This document shows positions 16,720-26,467 of a DNA stretch of 64,000 nt, in pieces. The DNA lies in NCBI GenBank assembly GCA_037481715.1, contig JBBFLD010000001.1, positions 62,001 to 126,000 on the forward strand, given 5' to 3'. The position numbers and the translations under genes were made by a program. The DNA is from Rosettibacter sp037481715. GTDB taxonomy: Bacteria > Bacteroidota > Ignavibacteria > Ignavibacteriales > Melioribacteraceae. The notes below the pieces were generated by a model. It worked only from the letters and a program-made list of their open reading frames with translations, was not told the origin of the DNA and searched no databases. The first letter of the stretch is position 1. Each line of letters starts with the position of its first letter.

Positions 16720-19491
16720 ATGGTTATGAAAAAAGAAATAAAATTTTTAGTTGCATTTTTAATACTATTAATTTCCTACACTGCTTATGCACAAAGCAAC
16801 GGAAAGATTAAAGGAAAAGTTACAGATGCAACTACAGGCGAACCCATTGTTGGGGCTAATATTATTATCGAGGGAACTAATTATGGTGCGGCAACAGACC
16901 TTGAAGGACAATACATAATTGTCAAAGTTCCTTCAGGTACTTATAATGTTGTTGCTTCTTATATCGGTTATGCAAAAACTATCACAAGGAATGTAGAAGT
17001 TTTTACTGACTTAACAACAAATCTGGATTTTAAATTAACACCATCAACTGTTACGCTTAATGAAGAAATTGTAGTTGTAGCAAAAACACCAATGATTAAA
17101 AAAGATTTGACTTCAACTGAGTCTAGAGTAACAGCAGATGAAATAAAACAACTTCCAGTTCAGGATTTGTCTCGATTAATAAGTTTGCAGGCTGGGGTAA
17201 GCAGAGATCAGAATGGAGGTATTCACATTCGTGGTGGGCGTTCAAGCGAGGTTTCTTATTTATTAAATGGAATTAGCATAACCGATGATTTTTCAAGAAC
17301 TCAAGCTTTATTTATTGAAACAGAATCAGTTCAGGAACTTCAAGTAATAAGTGGTTCTTTCAATGCAGAATATGGTAATGCTATGAGTGGCGTCGTTAAT
17401 ATTATAACTAAAACTGGTGGATCAAAATTTCAAGGTAATTTTGAAATATGGACTGGAGATTATGTAAGTAATCACAAAGACATTTTTTGGAATATAAATA
17501 AAATTAATCCTGTTTCTAATTATAATTTCCAAGGTTCTTTAGGAGGTCCACTTCTTACAGATAAATTACGATATTTCTTTTCAATGAGAAGATATTATAA
17601 CGGCGGTTACATTTATGGGATTAACAAATTTAGTCCTCAAGGTCGTTACAAATTTGTTGATGGACAGCTAATTCCAAATCCCGGCGATAGTTCTTATGTT
17701 TCAATGAACTGGAGTGACAGATGGAGCGGGCAGGGAACTATAGACTGGCGTATTTTTGATGAATTAAAATTGAAAATCGATGCCTTCGGCAGTATAGACG
17801 ACAGCAGGTTCTATAATCATTTATATCGATGGAATCCTAATGGAGATATGGGCGGAAAAAGCAGAGGTTACAGTTTATTTGTAAACTTAACTCATCTTAT
17901 TTATTTGAACACTTTTCAAGAACTTACTTTAGCATATAAATTTAATGATTTTATTTCACGCTTATATGATGACCCTTATGACCCTCGATATGTTCACCCT
18001 GATTCTTTGAATGTTGCAGGTTATCACTTTTTAAGAGCAGGAACAAATCTTAACCGATTCCAGCGAAGTACAAAAAGTTTTATTGTAAAATGGGATTTTA
18101 CAAGTCAATTAGATAAAATTAATCTTGCTAAGATGGGAATTGAAGTACAGTTCGATAAATTGTTCTATGAAAATATTAACTTAATTCCAGAAGTATTACC
18201 AAATGGACAGCAAGTTGTCCCGTTTAGACCATACATTCAAGGTATTGAATCTCCACAGCATGATCGATTTGAAAGAAATCCTTTCAAATTCAGTGCATAT
18301 ATTCAAGATAAGATTGAATTTGAAAGCTTGATAATAAATATCGGTTTGCGTTTCGATTTATTTAATCCTAATGGGAAAATTCCAGCTGACCCAAGCGACC
18401 CAAATATTTATAATCCTTTTAAGTTAGAACACATTTACAAAGATTTAAACAACGATGGTAAAATTGGTCTTGATGAACAAAGAGATGATAATAAATTTAC
18501 ACTTGTTGAAAAGGAATCATTCTGGTATAAAAAAGCATCTATAAAAAAACAATTAAGTCCACGAGTTGGAATTGCTTATCCCATTACAGATAAAGGAATT
18601 ATTAGATTTTCTTACGGGATATTCCAACAAATACCGGAATATAGTCAATTGTATCTTGGAGACCAATTCAAAATGACTTCTGCTCAAGGTATTCAAGGAC
18701 CTTTTGGAAATAATGATCTTAAACCACAGAAGACAACAATTTATGAATTAGGTCTTCAGCAGCAATTCTTTGAAGATTTTGCTTTAGATATAACTGCATT
18801 CTACCGCGATATTCGTGATTGGATTTCTTCGAGTCAACCAATTCCAACTTTTCTTGCGGGTATTTCTTATTCACAAAGAATTAATCGGGATTTTGCAAAT
18901 GTACGAGGAATTACCTTAGCAGTTAATAAAAGATTTACTAATCATTATTCTTTTGGAATTGATTACACATTTCAAATTGCAGAAGGAACAAACTCTTCAC
19001 CAGACCAGGAATTTTTCTCTCAATTAAATGGTGCAGAACCAACAAAAATTTTAACTCCTTTGGATTGGGACCAGACTCATACATTGAACGCAAATATTTA
19101 TGTAGGTGATGTTGATTGGGGAGTAAGTTTAATTTATAATTTTAATACTGGTCAACCTTATACGCCAACTGTAATACCTGGAGCATACACTGGAAGAAAT
19201 GTTTTAACAGGACTTACACAAAACAGCCGAAGAAAACCAGTTGTATCTCGTTTTGATTTAGAATTACATAAGGATTTTAATTTCTCTTCATTTAATATTC
19301 AATTCTTCCTTAAAGTTTTTAACTTGTTTGATGCAAAGAATCCATTGATTGTATTTGGTGATACAGGCAAACCCGATTTTACTTTGGAAGAATTACAAGT
19401 TCGAGAATATGATCCAGGCTGGTTTGATTATCCTAATTTTTATAGTGAACCAAGAAATATTTATTTAGGTACTAAAATCTATCTGAAATAA
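16720..19491 (+). CDS. TonB-dependent receptor with carboxypeptidase-like N-terminal domain
   Basis: 923 residues. A signal peptide (to about residue 24, AYAQ) is followed by a carboxypeptidase-regulatory-like beta sandwich (about 27-115; GKIKGKVTDATTGEPIVGANI, then YIGYAKT). A TonB plug follows at about 130-235 (IHIRGGRSSEVSYLLNGISI, NAEYGNAMSGVVNIITKTGG), then a 22-strand-type barrel to the C-terminus. This is the SusC-like architecture used to import oligosaccharides across the outer membrane. Ribosome binding signals are weak; ATG codons at 16720 and 16726 are both possible starts. No SusD homologue lies next to it; a 1162-residue secreted protein takes that position. Galacto-oligosaccharides are the inferred substrate from the GH53 and GH2 neighbours. 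Confidence 0.92.
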   Translation: MVMKKEIKFLVAFLILLISYTAYAQSNGKIKGKVTDATTGEPIVGANIIIEGTNYGAATDLEGQYIIVKVPSGTYNVVASYIGYAKTITRNVEVFTDLTTNLDFKLTPSTVTLNEEIVVVAKTPMIKKDLTSTESRVTADEIKQLPVQDLSRLISLQAGVSRDQNGGIHIRGGRSSEVSYLLNGISITDDFSRTQALFIETESVQELQVISGSFNAEYGNAMSGVVNIITKTGGSKFQGNFEIWTGDYVSNHKDIFWNINKINPVSNYNFQGSLGGPLLTDKLRYFFSMRRYYNGGYIYGINKFSPQGRYKFVDGQLIPNPGDSSYVSMNWSDRWSGQGTIDWRIFDELKLKIDAFGSIDDSRFYNHLYRWNPNGDMGGKSRGYSLFVNLTHLIYLNTFQELTLAYKFNDFISRLYDDPYDPRYVHPDSLNVAGYHFLRAGTNLNRFQRSTKSFIVKWDFTSQLDKINLAKMGIEVQFDKLFYENINLIPEVLPNGQQVVPFRPYIQGIESPQHDRFERNPFKFSAYIQDKIEFESLIINIGLRFDLFNPNGKIPADPSDPNIYNPFKLEHIYKDLNNDGKIGLDEQRDDNKFTLVEKESFWYKKASIKKQLSPRVGIAYPITDKGIIRFSYGIFQQIPEYSQLYLGDQFKMTSAQGIQGPFGNNDLKPQKTTIYELGLQQQFFEDFALDITAFYRDIRDWISSSQPIPTFLAGISYSQRINRDFANVRGITLAVNKRFTNHYSFGIDYTFQIAEGTNSSPDQEFFSQLNGAEPTKILTPLDWDQTHTLNANIYVGDVDWGVSLIYNFNTGQPYTPTVIPGAYTGRNVLTGLTQNSRRKPVVSRFDLELHKDFNFSSFNIQFFLKVFNLFDAKNPLIVFGDTGKPDFTLEELQVREYDPGWFDYPNFYSEPRNIYLGTKIYLK

Positions 19492-19505
19492 TTTCAAGGA
19501 CTTAT

Positions 19506-22500
19506 ATGAAGAAGTTCATAATATTCTTAGTTATTTTATTTATCACAAATATTAATTGGGGGCAAGTTCTTAAACATAAGCCCTCGGACTTTCGAGGAGA
19601 TGTAAATTACAGAAGAAACTCAAATGTTGATGGAAATAACATTAGAGCTACAATTTTTAATTCAGGCTACAGCGGAGACCCATCAAACCGTCCTGATTAT
19701 ATTGATTTTGAATGGCCTAAAAATACAAATAGAATTTACATTGCATTAATTGATATTTTATTAGGCGGTGAAGTAAAAAGCAATACAGGCGAAACAATTT
19801 ATCTTGTAGAGGTTCCTCAAGGCAGAACTGACCCTACTACCGGTAATTCATGGAATATTGAACCAGTTCCTGGTTTTATAAATCCACAACAAAGCGAAAT
19901 TGCACGAAGTGATAGAAAATCTACTTGGCCTACTGCAGTTCAAGGTGGCTGGCGGGATAAAAGAACTGACCCAATAGACCCCGGATGGGTAGGTTCCTGG
20001 AATGGTTTTTTTGGGAAAAATATTTTTAACGCTGACCAGGAATTTTATTATGTAACATCGGATGACCTTTATAAACGTCAACCTTACACACCCGATACAA
20101 CTGATTTATCGCGCGGCGGTCTTGGTCTTATTATGGATGTTCGAACTCTTGCCTGGTCTCAGATTCTTATAAACGATATTCTCTTTTTTATTCACGATAT
20201 TAAAAATGATGGAACTAAAACTATTGAAAAGACATCATTCCTTTTGTTCGTTGCTGATTGGGTAGGCGGCGATTCGCCCGATGATTATCCTTATGTTGAT
20301 TTACAAACTGCTACTACATTTCTAACTGATGCAGATAGAATTGGAACCGAAGCATTTGGAAGCTCGCCTGTTGGTGTTGCTTCTGTTAAGTATATTGAAA
20401 CCCCAGGTAACCAAGTAAATGGAATTGATGACGATGGAGATTCTGATGATTTACCAGATTTAATTTCAAAAATTGAAAATCCTGATTTAAGAATTCCACA
20501 TTTTACTTCTGCAGATTTTCAACCTCGATTTATTCGCCCAGGCGATAAAATTGTTTTAATCGAACCTCAAACTTATGATAGAATTATCACTACATATCCT
20601 GCCAATGGAGGAACAGTTAAGAGTCTTGGTAAAGATTATTATTTGCCTCCAGAAGGAATTATGGTCAATGAAGATACTCTTGCAAATGGATTTGATGAAG
20701 ATTTTGATGGACTAATTGACGAAAAAGAAACATTACATCTTTATCACATAAATGAAATAACTCAAACAACAAAACCTGTTCGTTACATTAACTATTTATC
20801 GTTTTCAGTTGGGGATACTATTAAACGAGGTTTTTGTGTAGCAGGAAAAAATGCTGCATGGAATTATCAAAATGTTGCTCCAATGATTGATGAATCAAGA
20901 GATGATGGATTTGATAATGATAATGACTGGGATGCTTTTTTGGATGACAATGGATTTGATGGTGTTCGTGGAACTGGAGATGAAGGTGAAGGTGATGGTA
21001 AATCAACAAGCGGAGCTGGAACTGAATTTCCGGGAGAGGCAAGTATTGATAAAACTGATGTAAGTGAAACTGACTTGATTGGTATTACAAGTGCTGTCCA
21101 AATTCAGGGGAGAGTTCTTAGTTTTAATACTACTCCAGATAAAGGTCTCTGGGATTTATTTATGATCCCAGGCAAAATTAATCTTGTTCGACAAATTGGC
21201 GAATATGATACTTATGTTTCTTCAGGTTATTTCCCAATTTTACCAGGTCAACGGCAAAGAATGGCAGTATCTGTTGCTATTGCAGGTGGAGGAAATACAA
21301 AAGATGCAGATATCGAAAGTGTAATTAAAAAACAAAAGCAAGCAACATTAGCCTATAATGCCGATTATCAATTTGCTCAAGCTCCTCTTCAAGTAACTCT
21401 TACAGCTGTTCCAGGTGATGGACAAGTTACACTTTATTGGGATGATGTCGCAGAAAAATCTTTTGACAGATACATAAACAAAATTGGTGGTAATGGAAGA
21501 GACTTTGAAGGATACAGAATTTATCGCGCAACTGATGCTGCTTTCCTTGACGCAAAAGTAATTACAGATGCTTATGGCGTTAAAACTTTAATGCGTCCTA
21601 TTGCACAATTTGATTTGAAAGACGGTATAACTGGTTTACATCCTATTGACATAAACGGTGTAAAATTCGATTTAGGTAACGATACCGGTCTCAAACATGT
21701 TTATATTGATAAAGATGTAATTAATGGTCAAAGATATTTCTACGCGGTTACAGCATATGATTTTGGATATGAAGCTGCAAGAATTCCACCTACTGAAACT
21801 CCAATTCAAGTAAATGTTTCGACTGATGGAACTATGACTTATGGAACTAACGTTGCTGTTGTTCGACCTTCGGCAAGTGCTGCAGGTTACCTACCGCCTG
21901 AAATTGAATATTTCAAACATGTAAGTGGTGGTGCAAGTGGGTCTATCGATTTTAGAATTATTGACCCTGCAAGTATTAAAGATGGTCATGAATATGAAAT
22001 CACATTTAAAGATACAGCTTACAAAGTTGACAATAGAGACGTTGTAAAGACAGTATCATTTACTCTTAAGAATTTAACAGAGAATAAATATTTACTAAAA
22101 GATGATAAACGAATAAACATAGGAGATGAAATTCCTGTAACCGATGGGTTCCAGATTACTCTCGAAAATGTACAAGAAATTTCTATGAATAATATAAAAA
22201 CTGGCTGGAATAACCCTGATGTATTTTCTTTCAACTTTGATACATTTACATATCTGACAATAAAAGGAGTATCGAATCCAAGTGATTACAAAATAATAAT
22301 TGGTGATGTAGGATTATCAACATCAAAAGATACAATAATTTTAGGAAGGAAATTTCCTGCTGTCCCAGTGAATTTTAAAGTTATTAACACAACACAAAAT
22401 AAAGAAATTGAATTTGTATTTAGTGAACGTGATGGAACTGATGGCAAGTTAAGTATCGATCCAATCACTGGCAGAGCAGATGCAATTTATTTCCTTGAAA

Positions 22501-22994
22501 GAGACCAGAATGGTAAAGTTCGCTTTACATGGCAATTTGCTCTTAATCTAAAAGGGAAAAGAAATCCACAAGCAGGCGATACATTAAATATAGTTTTAAA
22601 TAAACCTTTCCTTTCTTACGATGTTTACAGATTCAAAATGAAAGGCTCTTCAATTTCTGTAGACAAAGCAAAAGAGGAATTAGATAGAATTCGGGTTGTG
22701 CCTAATCCTTATGTTGCTGCAGAAACATGGGAACCAAGAAATACATTCACAAGTGGTAGAGGTCCTCGCGAAATTCATTTTATTAATTTACCTGCAAAGT
22801 GTACCATCAGAATTTTCAATGTAAGTGGAACTCTAATTAAAACAATTGAACATGATGCACCATACGAAAATGGAACTGAAATCTGGGATGTATTGAGTGA
22901 AGAGAAATTTGAAATTGCTTATGGAATTTATGTTTATCATGTTGATGCACCAGGCATCGGTCAAAAAACTGGAACATTTGCAATTATTAAATAA
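19506..22994 (+). CDS. Large secreted surface protein paired with the TonB receptor
   Basis: 1162 residues with a signal peptide (about 1-20). The N-terminal 600 residues are unfamiliar. They include several D/N/G-rich segments resembling calcium-binding TSP3/EF-like loops: NGIDDDGDSDDLPD (about 305), NGFDEDFDGLIDEKE (about 398) and DDGFDNDNDWDAFLDDNGFDG (about 466). A fibronectin-III-like domain follows near 640-760 (VTLTAVPGDGQVTLYWDD, YFYAVTAYD). The C-terminal 100 residues (RVVPNPYVAAETWEP ... IRIFNVSGTLIKTIEH) look like a FlgD/type IX-like sorting or surface domain. It starts 14 bp after the receptor gene. I infer that it partners the receptor at the surface, perhaps in place of SusD; its exact function is unknown. 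Confidence 0.7.
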   Translation: MKKFIIFLVILFITNINWGQVLKHKPSDFRGDVNYRRNSNVDGNNIRATIFNSGYSGDPSNRPDYIDFEWPKNTNRIYIALIDILLGGEVKSNTGETIYLVEVPQGRTDPTTGNSWNIEPVPGFINPQQSEIARSDRKSTWPTAVQGGWRDKRTDPIDPGWVGSWNGFFGKNIFNADQEFYYVTSDDLYKRQPYTPDTTDLSRGGLGLIMDVRTLAWSQILINDILFFIHDIKNDGTKTIEKTSFLLFVADWVGGDSPDDYPYVDLQTATTFLTDADRIGTEAFGSSPVGVASVKYIETPGNQVNGIDDDGDSDDLPDLISKIENPDLRIPHFTSADFQPRFIRPGDKIVLIEPQTYDRIITTYPANGGTVKSLGKDYYLPPEGIMVNEDTLANGFDEDFDGLIDEKETLHLYHINEITQTTKPVRYINYLSFSVGDTIKRGFCVAGKNAAWNYQNVAPMIDESRDDGFDNDNDWDAFLDDNGFDGVRGTGDEGEGDGKSTSGAGTEFPGEASIDKTDVSETDLIGITSAVQIQGRVLSFNTTPDKGLWDLFMIPGKINLVRQIGEYDTYVSSGYFPILPGQRQRMAVSVAIAGGGNTKDADIESVIKKQKQATLAYNADYQFAQAPLQVTLTAVPGDGQVTLYWDDVAEKSFDRYINKIGGNGRDFEGYRIYRATDAAFLDAKVITDAYGVKTLMRPIAQFDLKDGITGLHPIDINGVKFDLGNDTGLKHVYIDKDVINGQRYFYAVTAYDFGYEAARIPPTETPIQVNVSTDGTMTYGTNVAVVRPSASAAGYLPPEIEYFKHVSGGASGSIDFRIIDPASIKDGHEYEITFKDTAYKVDNRDVVKTVSFTLKNLTENKYLLKDDKRINIGDEIPVTDGFQITLENVQEISMNNIKTGWNNPDVFSFNFDTFTYLTIKGVSNPSDYKIIIGDVGLSTSKDTIILGRKFPAVPVNFKVINTTQNKEIEFVFSERDGTDGKLSIDPITGRADAIYFLERDQNGKVRFTWQFALNLKGKRNPQAGDTLNIVLNKPFLSYDVYRFKMKGSSISVDKAKEELDRIRVVPNPYVAAETWEPRNTFTSGRGPREIHFINLPAKCTIRIFNVSGTLIKTIEHDAPYENGTEIWDVLSEEKFEIAYGIYVYHVDAPGIGQKTGTFAIIK

Positions 22995-23006
22995 ATATGA
23001 AAAGCT

Positions 23007-24047
23007 ATGAATATGGTAAAAAATAAAACCATCATTATTTTTGCTATCTTATGCACAATTTTAATTTCCCAATTTAGCTATGCGGCTGGCGTTAATAAAA
23101 TTGGAACTGCTGCTGCAACATTCTTAAGAATTCCAGTTGGTGCAAGAGCAACTGGCATGGGAAGTTCATTTGTTTCTATGATGAATGATCCTTCTTCAAT
23201 TTATTGGAATCCTTCAGTGCTCTCCTCAATGAACTCGAATGCTTTGATAATTGACCATTCACCCTGGCTTCCAGGAATTAATTTTGACTTTGCAGGGGTT
23301 GTTCTTCCTTTAAGTGATTTTGGTACTATTGCAGTTAGTGCAACTATTTTACAAACTGGTGAAATGGATGTAACAACACCGACTGCACCAATGGGAACAG
23401 GCGAAACTTTTTCTGCATCAAGTTTTGCAATAGGTTTTACTTACAGCAGAGCACTTACAGATAAATTCTCAATTGGAGGAACTTTCAAATTCATTAAAGA
23501 AACAATTTATAATTCTTCTGCCTCAGGTATTGCCTTCGATGTAGGTACTATTTATGAAACTCCTTTTGCTGGAATTAGACTTGGTGCAAGTATTTCAAAC
23601 TTTGGAACTAAAATGAGAATGTATGGAGAAGATTTAAATGTACGAGTTGATATTGCTCCTAATCAAGAAGGCAACAATCAAAGCATTGTTGGCAAATTAA
23701 ATACTGATGAATTTGATTTGCCATTAATAATGAGAATTGGAATTTCCGGTGAAATTGTAAACACTGAAAATTTCAGATGGACATTATCAGCAGATGGTAT
23801 AAATCCAAACGACAATGCACAAAGTGTTAATGTTGGAACTGAAATTGGTTTGCTCAATAATAAAATTTTATTTCGAGCTGGCTACAAAGATTTATTCTTA
23901 GAAAATAATGAGATGGGTCTAACATTTGGATTTAGTTTACATGATATAAATGTTTTTAGCAGTGTATTGATTACAACAGAATATGCTTATCAAAATTTTG
24001 TACATCTGGGTAATTCAAATAGGTTTACATTGATTATAAAATTTTAA
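23007..24047 (+). CDS. PorV/PorQ family outer-membrane protein
   Basis: 346 residues with a signal peptide ending near SYA-A (about residue 26). Conserved family features are FLRIPVGARATGMGSSFVSMMNDPSSIYWNPSVLSS near 38-73 and a FadL-like beta-barrel pattern to the aromatic C-terminus (FTLIIKF). PorV-type proteins shuttle type IX secretion cargo to the attachment machinery. Its place, 12 bp after the 1162-residue surface protein and before two proteins with type IX sorting domains, suggests a locus-specific helper for exporting these proteins. Start codons at 23007 and 23013 are both possible. Confidence 0.82.
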   Translation: MNMVKNKTIIIFAILCTILISQFSYAAGVNKIGTAAATFLRIPVGARATGMGSSFVSMMNDPSSIYWNPSVLSSMNSNALIIDHSPWLPGINFDFAGVVLPLSDFGTIAVSATILQTGEMDVTTPTAPMGTGETFSASSFAIGFTYSRALTDKFSIGGTFKFIKETIYNSSASGIAFDVGTIYETPFAGIRLGASISNFGTKMRMYGEDLNVRVDIAPNQEGNNQSIVGKLNTDEFDLPLIMRIGISGEIVNTENFRWTLSADGINPNDNAQSVNVGTEIGLLNNKILFRAGYKDLFLENNEMGLTFGFSLHDINVFSSVLITTEYAYQNFVHLGNSNRFTLIIKF

Positions 24048-24122
24048 AATGGTTTATGATGGTAGTTCTATTTATAAATAACATTATAACAAACTAAATA
24101 TCAATTAAAATAAGGGGGGAAT

Positions 24123-26168
24123 ATGAAATTAAGAATCAATACTTTTTATTCGTTATTGCTTATAATTACAATGATGTTTGTAAATTCAAATATTGCCCAA
24201 ACAGTTACAGTAAAAATGAGGATTAATACCTCAACCGTACTCGATACTTTGCGACCAAACCATATAGTATTGGTTTGCGGTGAATCTCAATTGGGTACAG
24301 ACCCGGCAATTACTTGGGATAAAAATACAGGAATTAAAGCAGTTAATGTTGGCGGCGATTACTGGGAAGCAACATTTAAAGCTAAACCCGGCGATGTAAT
24401 TAAATACAAATTTGTAACATATTTCAATCTTGATAATCCAACTTTCCATTGGTCGGGCTGGGAAGGTCCAATTGATGCTGGATTTAGCACTGGTGATAAT
24501 AGAGGATTAATTGTTGGTAATAAAGATACAACTTTGCAGATTCAATATGTCAATGGCTGGGAAAATAAAGTTCCTCAATATTGGAAGCCATTTGCAGTAA
24601 AACAAGATTCTATTGCAATTTATTTTAGAGTAAATATGGGTGGTGCTAACTTTGACCCTTCAAAGCAAGAAGTAGAAGTAAGAGGTGGCGCTCCACTTGG
24701 AACTGATAATCCTTGGATAAAAATTTGCACATTACAACGTGAAGTCAATAGTGTAAATGGTGGTTCATTCTGGTCTGGGGTTGCTTATATAGCAAAATCT
24801 GCTATTACACCAGGAATGACTCAACAATTTAAATTTGTTATCAAAACCCCTGAAACCTGGGAAAGTACTCCTAATCGTTCTTTCACTTTTACAGAGGATA
24901 TTATCAATAGTGGGGAATATACAGTTCATTGGTATTACTTCAATGATGTTATGCCTCGCGGCTCTAAAGTTACTGCAAATGTTTTATTCAGATTAAGACT
25001 TGATGCACTTGAAAAAGCTAATTTATTTAACCGTGCCTTAGGGGATAAAGTTGGTGTAACTGGTCCAAAAGGCTGGGCAGCTGGTAATTTTAATTTTGAT
25101 ACGGATCCTACAGTTCTAAAAATGACTTATAATTCAGACCTTGAAGAATGGAACTTATTGGAACCATTTACATTGTTCCCTAATGAAGTTTTGAGTTATA
25201 AATATTACATTGCTTGGGATTCATCTCGTGTAGATCCAAACAGCCCAAATTATATTCCTGGACTTCAACTAACCAATGGCTGGGAAGAACCTGGCGTAAC
25301 TGGTGGTGCAGATAGAAAATATACTTACACAGACCAAACAGAACAAATTGTTCCAGGAGATTTTGGTGCAGAATATCAATTCTTCAACAGCATCCATCCC
25401 AATGGTGTAATTAAAAATCCGCTGAAACTTAAATTCAAAATTGATATGACACCTGCAACCAATGTAGCCACAAATGCAACCAATCCTTTGTTTAGACCAG
25501 GCATCGATACTGCATATATTCAATTTGATGGTTCACTAATTCCAATTACTCAAGGTAAAACAATGTATGGTGCAGATAATCGTGTAATGTTAAGCGATCC
25601 AGATGGCGATATGATTTATACTGGTGAAATTGATTTGAATCCTCCAACATTTTATCAAGTTTGTTATCGTATTGTTTATACTTCTCCTCAGGGTGAAATA
25701 TGGAACGGTGGTGGTGTTCAAAAGGGAAGAAGATATTATCAATATATTTTACCTGTAAGTATCAATCCAGTCGTTTGGCCTGATACTTATGAATTAGCAT
25801 TAATGCAATGGAAATCATCTGATCTAACTGTTGAAGACCATCCAAATTTAGGTCCTGTAACAGAAGTTGAATCTATGAACACTCTACCAAATGAATATAA
25901 ATTGTATCAAAATTATCCTAATCCATTTAATCCAAGCACTGTTATAACATATGCAATTCCAAAAGCTGAAAATGTTAAGTTAGAAATTTATAACGTTCTT
26001 GGTCAAAAAGTAGTTACATTGTTTGAAGGTCAACAATTTGCAGGAACTCATAGCATATCATGGAATGCAAAAAACTATTTTGGACAAGATGTTGCTTCAG
26101 GTATTTATTTTGTAAAATTAACTGCTGGTTCATTCACACAGGCTAAAAAGATGATGCTAATAAGATAA
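24123..26168 (+). CDS. Modular surface glycan-binding protein with type IX sorting domain
   Basis: 681 residues, with a signal peptide to about residue 25 and a strong ribosome binding site (AAGGGGGGAA) directly before the ATG. Four beta-sandwich modules follow (about 27-155, 160-280, 282-430 and 432-565), each starting with a strand such as VKMRINTSTV, IAIYFRVNM, ANVLFRLRL or LKLKFKIDM and rich in aromatic residues and W-E pairs. They resemble starch-binding/E-set folds. Residues 595-681 are a type IX secretion C-terminal domain (YQNYPNPFNPSTVITYAI ... ASGIYFVKLTAGSFTQAKKM). No catalytic domain is visible. The first two modules are clearly related to the modules behind the GH53 domain downstream, so galactan binding at the cell surface is the likely role. 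Confidence 0.75.
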   Translation: MKLRINTFYSLLLIITMMFVNSNIAQTVTVKMRINTSTVLDTLRPNHIVLVCGESQLGTDPAITWDKNTGIKAVNVGGDYWEATFKAKPGDVIKYKFVTYFNLDNPTFHWSGWEGPIDAGFSTGDNRGLIVGNKDTTLQIQYVNGWENKVPQYWKPFAVKQDSIAIYFRVNMGGANFDPSKQEVEVRGGAPLGTDNPWIKICTLQREVNSVNGGSFWSGVAYIAKSAITPGMTQQFKFVIKTPETWESTPNRSFTFTEDIINSGEYTVHWYYFNDVMPRGSKVTANVLFRLRLDALEKANLFNRALGDKVGVTGPKGWAAGNFNFDTDPTVLKMTYNSDLEEWNLLEPFTLFPNEVLSYKYYIAWDSSRVDPNSPNYIPGLQLTNGWEEPGVTGGADRKYTYTDQTEQIVPGDFGAEYQFFNSIHPNGVIKNPLKLKFKIDMTPATNVATNATNPLFRPGIDTAYIQFDGSLIPITQGKTMYGADNRVMLSDPDGDMIYTGEIDLNPPTFYQVCYRIVYTSPQGEIWNGGGVQKGRRYYQYILPVSINPVVWPDTYELALMQWKSSDLTVEDHPNLGPVTEVESMNTLPNEYKLYQNYPNPFNPSTVITYAIPKAENVKLEIYNVLGQKVVTLFEGQQFAGTHSISWNAKNYFGQDVASGIYFVKLTAGSFTQAKKMMLIR

Positions 26169-26262
26169 TTTTAATAATGCATTAAGATTAAGTTATAAGA
26201 TTATTTTTATTGTGGTTTGACCAAAAAAATAAAATTAGCTGCACTGAATTGTTAATGTAGTA

Positions 26263-26340
26263 AAGTCATACTGAGCGAAGCGAAGTATCTCACTTTCAAT
26301 AAAAATTCTTTATTTCGCTTCGCTCTATTCAAAATGACTT
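26263..26340. repeat. REP-like palindromic intergenic element
   Basis: A 78-bp imperfect inverted repeat between the binding protein and the GH53 gene. AAGTCAT...GAGCGAAGCGAA on the left matches TTCGCTTCGCTC...ATGACTT on the right, around an A+T-rich centre. The GAGCGAAGCGAAG core belongs to a type of dispersed palindrome common in Bacteroidota and related genomes. It may act as an mRNA-stabilising or terminating hairpin. Only one copy was seen in this window. Confidence 0.65.
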
Positions 26341-26467
26341 AATTATTTTTTTATTCTTATAAGTAGCATTAAAAATTTTTTAACATAACATAGAAGATGC
26401 AAGATTTCTATCAGCTTTAGTTTTAAAAAAATTCAATAAAATTTATTAATGAATAATTAAGAATAAA

